Assembly (NCBI RefSeq): GCF_028502605.1 | Contig: NC_079237.1 | Location: 1,674,001-1,738,000, forward strand | Direction: 5' to 3' | Source of the DNA: Trichoderma breve | Taxonomy: Eukaryota; Ascomycota; Sordariomycetes; Hypocreales; Hypocreaceae | Length of the DNA: 64,000 nt | Shown here: positions 56,767-64,000 of the stretch, in pieces | How positions within the stretch are numbered: the stretch's first letter is position 1 | Layout of the letters: every line of letters starts with the position of its first letter | Translations under genes and position numbers: made by a program | Notes under the pieces: generated by a model | The model's database searches: none | What the model was told of the DNA's origin: nothing | Seen by the model: only the letters and a program-made list of their open reading frames with translations

Positions 56767-59001
56767 TCAAAGCACGTCATCGTAATCCTGGCCCTCATCT
56801 TCATCCTGCAAGAGTTCGTCTTCTCCACTATAGAGTCCGACAGGATCTTCCGCTAAATTGGAAGCGGCAGATGTTGGCATAAAGGACTGCAGATCGAGGT
56901 CCATCTGCGCGTCGTCGAAAGGGTAGTAGTAGGGGAATTGGGCATCAGAGGGTGGCTGGAAATGGAATTGGACGCCCTGGTAGATGCTCCCGACGTTGTT
57001 TGGGTTGTCATTATCCTGGACAATTCCTTCATCCTCTTCTTCATCCTCCATTTCATCATCTTCCTCTTCTCCTTCGTCATCATCTCCGTCTTCCTCCTGA
57101 GGCACAGATGACGCTGCCCATTGTTGCTGCCGGTGCCTACTTCGCAGCTCCGCCAAAAAGGCGTCCAGCAGCTGCTCGTTGTCGATCTGAGGCTCGGCCT
57201 CAGGCTCGGGATGCGAGTTCCACGCCTCGGCCCTCAGTCTCTCATCTCCTCCGAGGTCGGGCACCATACCCCCCAGTATCGACTGGTTGACAAAATTGAC
57301 CCAGCCTTGCATATCATGGACACCTGGAACAGTAGATTCATGGTCTTTGGGCTGTGGAGGCACAATATAGCCGCGGTTGATTTCCTCATCGAGATCGAGC
57401 GATTCGTCAGAGTCTGAATCTGAGTCGTCCAGACTGCCGGCGTCGTCGTCTTCGTCTAGGGTGCTACACCAAGCTTGGGCGCGTAGTCGTTCGTCTTCTT
57501 CGTCGGACAGGATTTCATCTTGCTGCTGGGGCGTGAGTTCTTCCCAGCGCTTCTTGAGGACGTGCTTTGGCTTCCAGTGCTCAAGCGTATCGACATTGGC
57601 GAGCACTTCATCTTCGTCTTCAATGTACATCTCCTCCAGCGAGGGGACAATGTTCTCGCCCGTCTTCCAGTCAAAGTATCCCCAGATCACCATGTGGCTC
57701 AGATGGTCGTCCAACTGAAGGCCTCTGCGCACAGCCTCTACAGGAACGGCTTCGTCTGGGCGGAGGAGATGCATTCGACCTGCTCCCCAGCCTTCCTTGT
57801 GCTGCTGACCGACTTCGTGAAGAGGGATACCTTGGATCTGGCTCAGCCCATGTTCCATCCAGTAAGTGCCCTCGCTGACAAAGTTGAAGTCGTAGCGCAG
57901 CTTGAGATCCAGGATGTCGGCCAGCTTGTTGAATTTCTTGCGGGTGAGTAGCTGCCAGAGCTTGAACAGGCCTTTCTGGCCCATCATGAGTTGAACCAGA
58001 TCAAACGTGCAGGGGCCGTAAACAGGGTCGTTGAAGGCCATGCCGAGCTTGATGAAGAACATTTGCATGTTGTAGAGATCAGTGTCTTTGAAGATGTGCG
58101 TCATCTGCAGCATCGCCTGTCTCTGCTGCGTAGTGGCAACGTCCATGAGAAGCCAAAGGCGCAGCAACGAGTGATGCATCGTCGATGGCATCCTGTGGCC
58201 GCATCTAGCCATGATGGCGAGAATCTCCCTGCAGTACTTATCCCGACCCAGGACGAGCTGTAGATACTTCAGTCCAGGCACCTTACGGACCTTGCTGTCC
58301 TTCTTTGGGGAAGTTGTCATGCCTTGATTCAAGGCCATCCACGTTCTCTTCTGAGGATCGTCAACTAAATGCCTTGCGTACAGCTGGTAGTGGAAGACTC
58401 GGCCTGCTTCAGGGGCTTTGTATTCGATCCACGCGCGGACGCTGGAGAGCAGATAGCCGTTGATGGCATCGTAAAAGCGGCGATTTGCGAGGCACAGATT
58501 CAACACGTCTTTTCCGTTGAGATGCTTGCCCAATTCCACGGCGAGTTCTACATGCTGGCATATCACCGAGATGAGATCTCTGCCCGCATATGCGATGCCA
58601 GCCTTTGCTTTCTTTGGTCTTTCGTACGGATCGACGTTGCCAAAATGATCCTCAACGTCGAGGTCGTCGAACTTGAATTTCTTCTTGATCATGCTGTCGA
58701 CTTCAATCTCTTCGATGGTGACGCGGTTGATGCCCCTGAGCAGCTCAATGTGATCGTCGATCAGTTCCATTCCCTCGATGTCATTGTCGTTATGGTTGAA
58801 TAGCCACTCCATTCCGGTCACATCAACCCCCATATCTTCCAGCGTGTAATCACGGACATTCTGCGTCAACGGGTCACTTTTCAAGGCTTCGTCTTCTTCC
58901 GATGCTCGGCGTCTGATGTCCTCGAGCAGTCGAAGGAATTCTTCATCGTTGGCTTGCGGGTCGTTGCTCGGCCCAGCCTCTTCGTTGTCACCATTCATCA
59001 T
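56767..59001 (-). CDS. Large F-box-like fungal protein of unknown function
   Basis: Predicted 744-residue intronless protein. I do not know a defined function. The N-terminal ~130 residues are acidic and charged. At ~150-185 a segment VELGKHLNGKDVLNLCLANRRFYDAINGYLLSSVRAWI reads like a degenerate F-box (Leu-rich helix, L-N-L-C-L-A-N-R-R-F, S-V-R). A conserved-looking middle (~190-460) includes KVRKVPGLKYLQLVLGRDKYCREILAIMARCGHR, FKDTDLYNMQMFFIKLGMAFNDPVYGP and WGAGRMHLLRPDE, then YFDWKTGENIVPSLEEMY. The C-terminal third is strongly acidic (DEDDDAGSLDDSDSDSDES, EEEDDEMEDEEEDEG). If the F-box call is right, it would be a substrate adaptor of an SCF-type ubiquitin ligase; this is an inference. 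Start ATG at 59001, or the next ATG at 58998. Confidence 0.8.
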   Translation of the reverse strand: MMNGDNEEAGPSNDPQANDEEFLRLLEDIRRRASEEDEALKSDPLTQNVRDYTLEDMGVDVTGMEWLFNHNDNDIEGMELIDDHIELLRGINRVTIEEIEVDSMIKKKFKFDDLDVEDHFGNVDPYERPKKAKAGIAYAGRDLISVICQHVELAVELGKHLNGKDVLNLCLANRRFYDAINGYLLSSVRAWIEYKAPEAGRVFHYQLYARHLVDDPQKRTWMALNQGMTTSPKKDSKVRKVPGLKYLQLVLGRDKYCREILAIMARCGHRMPSTMHHSLLRLWLLMDVATTQQRQAMLQMTHIFKDTDLYNMQMFFIKLGMAFNDPVYGPCTFDLVQLMMGQKGLFKLWQLLTRKKFNKLADILDLKLRYDFNFVSEGTYWMEHGLSQIQGIPLHEVGQQHKEGWGAGRMHLLRPDEAVPVEAVRRGLQLDDHLSHMVIWGYFDWKTGENIVPSLEEMYIEDEDEVLANVDTLEHWKPKHVLKKRWEELTPQQQDEILSDEEDERLRAQAWCSTLDEDDDAGSLDDSDSDSDESLDLDEEINRGYIVPPQPKDHESTVPGVHDMQGWVNFVNQSILGGMVPDLGGDERLRAEAWNSHPEPEAEPQIDNEQLLDAFLAELRSRHRQQQWAASSVPQEEDGDDDEGEEEDDEMEDEEEDEGIVQDNDNPNNVGSIYQGVQFHFQPPSDAQFPYYYPFDDAQMDLDLQSFMPTSAASNLAEDPVGLYSGEDELLQDEDEGQDYDDVL

Positions 59002-59449
59002 TTCCTCTTCGAAAAGGACATGCGTGAAGGGAAGTAATGTTCTACAAAGTAGAAATTAACAAAGAGAGTATCGCGAGATGTAGTTTGGAGAAAACAGGGA
59101 ATTGGGAAGGGAGGCAACTGAGTGAATGTTCTTTGGATTGAGGCGTCTCTTGTTTAGCAAGGGGTGTTCCCAAAAATCAGGAGGAGCAAACAAAACTGAA
59201 GTTGAAATTTTCTGAGAACAATGTGAGACAGAGGTGAAATATAAAGAACGACCCGTCGGCCAATGGGAAAAGATGGGAGAATAAAATATTAAGGCATCTG
59301 TCCGTCGCATCTGCCAACTGTCAGGCAGCTGTCACTATAAACATTTTTCGGCCATCTCAGCCAATGTATCTCAATTTTCCTGTACAATTGCATAGCTTTA
59401 CCCCTAGCTAAGAAAACATGTTTGCTATCAAACCGTGACTCATTTGGAT
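59002..59449. other. Spacer upstream of the F-box-like gene
   Basis: About 450 bases up to the open tail behind the Hat2 stop codon. Holds the F-box gene promoter; nothing else is seen. Confidence 0.45.
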
Positions 59450-59743
59450 TCAGAGATAATCACTCATCTCGTCTGCCTCTGAATCTACTATGATCAGATC
59501 CGAAGAACGCCTGCGATAGGACTCATCCCCACCTCGCAAAGTCTCTGTTGTCTCATCTCTCGTATCCTCTTCCATGAAACTCAAAGTCTCATCCCCAGGA
59601 TTCGCAATCACAACCTCAGGCTTGGTACGGAGGGATTCCATCTCCCTGGCCCATTGTGCACGAAGTTGTGCCATCTCATGCCAGAGCTTCTCTTCACCTT
59701 CATCCTATGAAGATCGACTCTTCTCCCAGAACTTCCACCTCAT
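59450..59743 (-). other. Open, protein-like tail in frame with the Hat2 gene behind its stop codon
   Basis: After the Hat2 TAG (59746-59744) the same frame continues for 12 codons (MRWKFWEKSRSS), meets a second TAG (59707-59705), then stays open for 84 codons to 59450 (starting DEGEEKLWHEMAQLRAQWARE). The tail is charged and protein-like. A phase-0 candidate intron 59764-59705 (GTTGAT...TTCATAG, 60 nt) would remove both stops and fuse the tail to Hat2. Alternatives are a separate small gene or chance. Expression and conservation are not known. Confidence 0.4.
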
Positions 59744-61391
59744 CTATCGGTCAAGCTCATCAACCGGCAGGTCACCGTCGTCTTTTCCAACAATGGATTC
59801 TGCAACTTTCCAGATCTGTAGCAGATTGTCTTCCGCGGCGCTGGCAACCAACCAAGGTTCATTGGGATTCCAGCTAAAGTCAGCGAGATGGTTCGTATGG
59901 CCGCCATGCATAAACAACCTATTAGTAAAGCAATTGGTTAGCTTGGTGCGAAACAAGTTGTATGGTAGTGTTCTGGGCATGTAGATAACTTACAGCTCAG
60001 GTGGGCCATCATCCTGGTCATCAGGCAGCTGTTCCTCGCCGACGCGGGATAGATCCCAGAAAATGATTCTTCGATCATAGCTGCCACTTCCCAAGATACC
60101 AGCTTCGGTAGGATGCCAGGCAAGAGAGGTAACCGCATCATTGTGACCCTCGAGGGTGTGCACCTTCTCCTTCACATTTCGGAGATCCCAGATTCCGATC
60201 GTCTTATCAGCGGAAGCTGTGGCAACGAGGACTTCGGACTTGGGGTTGAAAGCCAGCGCATTGATGGCATCCAAGTGGCCTCGCTTCGCAACAACAGCAG
60301 CCTTGTTCGTCTCACTGTGTCGCAAGTCTACGATTTGCAAAGTTTGGTCGTCTGATACGGAGCCGATGAAATTCTTTGAGATGGGATGATACTGAACATC
60401 GTTGACAATCTGAGTATGGTGAGTGTACCTGCGAGCAGGCCGCAGTATCCTCGAGTCTGCTTCGAGAGTCTTCAGATCCCTACATGGAAAAAAAGAAGAG
60501 CACGGTTAGCGGCGTCGTCGCCAGCGGCCATCGACAGTTATACATACCACAGGCACATGGTCTTATCCTCACTACCCGAAACCAGGCAACCCTCCTCGTG
60601 GGGGTTCCAGTTGAGGCCGAAACCTTCGGCTTTGTGACCGATGAGCTCAATCTGTGCATTCACCTTGCCCAGATTCGCTGGCTGTAGAGGATGCTTCGTT
60701 CGGTCGAAGATGAGGATTTTGCCGTCGACGCAAAGAGTAGCAATAATATCCGGGTTTTGAGGCTGATAACGGGCCTTGTTGACTTCCCCAGGGTGCTCAA
60801 TCCTCTGTACGATGTCGCACTTGAGGGCGGCAACATCGCCTGCCTTTCCATAACCTCCAATCTCGCCTCGTTCCTCGTCGTAGTCGTTGGGGTTCGGCGC
60901 CACGGCTTTGGGTATCTGGACATCGGCGATTTGAAGAAAGTTGGCACTGTCGTCAGAAGTGTGTGTTCCGAGCAAAAGACGGTGCATGCGATAGTTTTTG
61001 CCCTCGGGTTCCTTGACGTCAGGGAACCACTGAACGGTAAGCGTGGGCCAAGTCAGGGCAGTCCTGGTGCAGAAAGGTTAGAGCAACAAATCAAGTCTAG
61101 AACCACTGCAATTGGAGAATCCACTAACCCAAGAATCATGTCGTATAGAAACGGGCTGTTCTTCTTCCACGTCTTATACTCTATTCCAAGTTGAGATCAG
61201 AAGGCTGTACAATGCGAAGCTCGGTCTCAATCGAGATAGCCGCTTACCCTCATTGATGAGTCTTTCCTCCTGGTCATCTTCCTCGTCGTGGACCATGTCG
61301 ACTATAAGTACATGTTAGCACCCGGTATCGCACGATACAGCTTCAATGGCTACTAACCATCCGGGTCGAGCTCAGAGCCTTGAGGAGCCAT
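59744..61391 (-). CDS. HAT2: Histone-binding WD40 protein, Hat2/RBBP4 family
   Basis: Predicted 438-residue histone chaperone. Family members are subunits of type-B histone acetyltransferase (Hat1-Hat2), CAF-1 and other chromatin complexes. Six exons: 61391-61358, 61301-61248, 61180-61129, 61063-60548, 60479-59994, 59918-59744; introns 61357-61302, 61247-61181, 61128-61064, 60547-60480 and 59993-59919 are all in phase. The protein has an acidic start (MAPQGSELDPDG, DMVHDEEDDQEERLINEE), the histone-binding helix region EYKTWKKNSPFLYDMIL, then ALTWPTLTVQWFPDVKEPEG. Seven WD blades follow, e.g. GHKAEGFGLNWNPHEEGCL, ASADKTIGIWDLRN, GSGSYDRRIIFWDLSR, NEPWLVASAAEDNLLQIWKV, ending VDELDR. Assignment to Hat2 rather than the CAF-1 paralogue is a judgement; the family call is firm. 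Confidence 0.92.
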
Positions 61392-62098
61392 AATGGATGA
61401 GGGAGGGGCGTTGAGTGCTGAAGAGAGGCGAAATCCCAAAGAGTGCAGTATTATTAAACTGTGATTATTAGAAGAAAACAGGAGCCCGCGCTTCGCATCC
61501 AACAAGAGAAGCTTCCGGGCGTGGACGCAGCGATAGAGAGGGAGAAGAAGAGAAAAGGCTGCGTTCAGAGAAGAGAAGCTTGAAAAGCACCCAGTTAGTA
61601 CCAACTGGGGCGCGTCGCGCGTTAAGTGACAAGCGGTTGCTCTGGGGCGTGCCGCTAGCAATTGAAGTCTAAGGCTCAAAGCCGCAGCCTTGCCTGCCAC
61701 CCCCCTCCCCTCAGTACCTTGGTACCTTGTACTCAACTCCCGCTGGCCGCTAGAGTCATTCCATGCGAGCCATTGTCGCAGCAGCTTTTGCCATCAATTC
61801 CCACCTTTCATCACCTCCCAACAATCTCGTCGACTCCAGCTCCAGCTGCCTAGAAGCATCCTAATCGGATCAGCTACAGGCGCATCTGCAGGAGTTTCGG
61901 AGCCTTCTTTTCCTTGGTGTCTTGCGGGCGTTGTTCTCTGTTCCTGTCCCTGAGACACAGCGGTTGAATCTGCCAGCTTTGCGATATCTGGTGTTGGTTT
62001 TTCGGCGCCGTCGGGTATCTGCGGCTGCTTTCTCCTACTTGTTCGACGTATAATTCTTCTGCATTCTATTGGCGCAAAGCTGCCCGGCTGCTGGCATC
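61392..62098. promoter_or_regulatory. Shared divergent promoter region, Hat2 / Xrn1
   Basis: 707 bp between two head-to-head start codons. No ORF of note. It contains C/T-rich leader sequence towards Xrn1 (61700-61860). Individual sites cannot be assigned. Confidence 0.45.
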
Positions 62099-64000
62099 AT
62101 GGGGTTCGTTTCTTGGCTATGGAATCCTCTCGCTACTAATGCTGATACATGTGGCCTACAGTGTTCCCAAGTTCTTCAGATGGCTCTCAGAGCGCTATCC
62201 AGCTATCTCGCAAGTCATTGCCGAGAATCGAATTCCAGAATTCGACTGCCTCTATGTAAGCTGCTCTCAATACCGAATCACAACCCAGAGTCCTAACCCG
62301 TCTCCTCCCAGCTTGACATGAATGGAATTATCCACAACTGTACACACAAAGATGCGGGCGAAGATGCTACTTTCCGACTCAGCGAAGAGGAGATGTTTAT
62401 TCGCATATTCAACTACATTGAGCATTTGTTCGGCAAGATTAAGCCTAAGAAGCTTTTCTTCATGGCAATTGATGGAGTAGCCCCTCGTGCGAAGATGAAC
62501 CAGCAACGTGCCAGGCGTTTCCGAACTGCCTTGGATGCTGAAAAGGCTCGCGAGAAAGCGATCCAAGATGGAATAGAGCTCCCAAAAGAAGAGCCCTTCG
62601 ACAGCAACTGCATTACACCAGGTTTGTCATGTCCCTCCACAGCCTCTTCAGCTCCAGAACTAACCATATATTCTCTTTTACAGGTACTGAATTCATGGCC
62701 AAGCTCTCCCAACAACTCCGATACTTTGTAAACAAAAAGGTCTCAGAAGACACCGACTGGCAAGGATGCGACATTGTCCTATCCGGGCATGAGGTTCCAG
62801 GTGAAGGAGAGCACAAGATTATGGAGTACATCCGAAATGCAAAGGCACAGCCAAACTACGATCCAAACGTTCGGCACTGTCTTTACGGCCTCGATGCCGA
62901 TCTAATCATGCTGGGACTTCTCAGCCACGATCCTCACTTCTGCCTGCTGCGTGAAGAAGTTACATTTGGACGGGCATCCAAGACGAAGTCAAAGGAACTA
63001 GAACATCAAAATTTCTATCTGCTCCACCTCTGTATTGTGAGGGAATACCTGGAAATGGAATTCCAGGAGCTTCAGAATAAAGATGTTTTGGGTTTTCCAT
63101 TTGATCTCGAAAGAGTCATTGATGATTTCATCTTGATGGCATTCTTTGTTGGAAACGACTTCTTGCCCAATCTTCCTGGCCTGCATATCAACGAGGGCGC
63201 TCTGGCAAAAATGTTCAGAATATATAAATCTGTGCTGCCACAGTGTGAAGGTTATATCAACGAGAATGGTGTTATCAACATGCCTCGTTTGCAACGCCTG
63301 CTCGACGAACTCAGCAAGACTGAGTTGGACCACTTTGAATATGAAGTTTCTGATCAGAAATGGTTTGCAGCCAAGCAAATGGAGAAGAAGCTCGAAGAGA
63401 GAAATGGGGCCAAACCCAGGTCTCAAAAGAACAACCAATTAATCATTACGTCGTTCCAAAGGGATTTGTGGAAGCAAAAGATTCGCCCTTTCATCTCAAA
63501 CAGATCCCAACAGCCGCTGGATTTGGGGTCGGACCTCAAGGCAGAGGATCGAAAATTCGTCCAAGATCTTGCCGACTCCATGCATTTACAATGGTCTACT
63601 GAAGAAGACGAGGAGGGTAACCGTCGCCTTAAAATCGCATTCCCCCCTAAGAAGGAGAGCGATGATGACGACGATGATGACGAGGAGGGCAACCTCGCTG
63701 CCTACCGTGTCATGAAATCCTACGATAAGGCAACTGTTGTCGATGTCACGCCAGAAGATGCGCAAAAGCAATATGATGAATTGTACCAGCAGAAATATCA
63801 GGGCTGGAAGACCAAGTATTATCTACAAAAGTTCGAGGAGTGGCCTCAAGACAAGTATGAAGAAGAGCAAAAGCAGCTATGCGAGAACTATGTACAGGGT
63901 CTACAGTGGGTGCTGTATTACTACTACAAGGGAATTGCGTCGTGGCCGTGGTTTTACGCATATCACTATGCACCACTTACGTCGGGTAAGCATTGTCGCA
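62099..64000 (+). CDS. XRN1: Cytoplasmic 5'-3' exoribonuclease Xrn1 (N-terminal part; continues past the right edge)
   Basis: Predicted processive 5'-3' exonuclease of mRNA decay; about 570 residues are visible of a protein usually near 1400. The first coding exon has only five bases (62099-62103, ATGGG). Further exons are 62162-62255, 62312-62621 and 62684 to ~63985, with introns 62104-62161, 62256-62311 and 62622-62683; a fourth intron seems to begin at 63986 (GTAAGC). The joined start is MGVPKFFRWLSERYPAISQV, the invariant XRN N-terminus. Catalytic acidic motifs are visible in LYLDMNGIIHNC-type sequence (here LDMNGIIHNCTH), SGHEVPGEGEHKIMEYIR, YGLDADLIMLGLLSH and FFVGNDFLPNLPGL. The order and spacing fit Xrn1 better than nuclear Rat1. 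An acidic loop (DDDDDDDEEG) lies near residue 465. Confidence 0.95.

Overview
This window looks like chromosomal DNA of a filamentous ascomycete, most likely a sordariomycete of the Hypocreales (Trichoderma/Fusarium type). The reasons are short introns of about 50-165 nt with GT(A/G)AGT-like donors and CTAAC/CTGAC-like branch points, intergenic spacers of 0.3-5 kb with pyrimidine-rich leaders, and proteins that read as fungal orthologues (Mic12, Loc1, Utp25, a PNP-NACHT NLR). Exon structures were worked out by hand by matching splice phases to conserved protein reading. No database search was run, so the genus is an inference.

Left part (1-13 kb) has an accessory character. A fungal NLR with a nucleoside-phosphorylase-like N-terminus and a NACHT ATPase runs off the left edge. 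It is followed by a tyrosine/dual-specificity phosphatase, a YtcJ-type amidohydrolase with an N-terminal membrane anchor, an OatA/NolL-type acyltransferase-3 membrane protein, a Ure2-type glutathione S-transferase in four exons, and a small Dabb stress-responsive barrel protein whose promoter holds two diverged copies of a ~95 bp repeat.

Middle part (13-43 kb) is largely housekeeping: ALA dehydratase, MICOS subunit Mic12 divergent from mitoribosomal protein bL17m, Utp25 divergent from eIF3f, Loc1, a class II (4EHP-like) eIF4E, Sad1/USP39, Utp13, an uncharacterised fungal membrane protein, a YheT/EMB8-type alpha/beta hydrolase with seven exons and one GC-AG intron, and the CTD kinase Ctk1. A striking share act in ribosome biogenesis, translation or mRNA processing.

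Right part (43-64 kb) holds a disordered fungal protein of unknown function, a Pmp3/UPF0057 proteolipid, a 4.8 kb stretch without a recognisable gene, an Nrp1/Arp-type RNA-binding protein (exonuclease-like fold, RRM, two RanBP2 zinc fingers), a 299 bp hAT-type MITE with an exact 8 bp target-site duplication, a large F-box-like protein, a Hat2/RBBP4-type histone chaperone with an unexplained in-frame open tail after its stop codon, and the 5' part of the cytoplasmic exonuclease Xrn1, which runs off the right edge.

I see no tRNA, rRNA, CRISPR array or biosynthetic gene cluster. The most interesting items are the PNP-NACHT NLR, the intact-looking hAT MITE, the Hat2 tail, the promoter repeat of the Dabb gene, and three conserved-looking proteins of unknown function.
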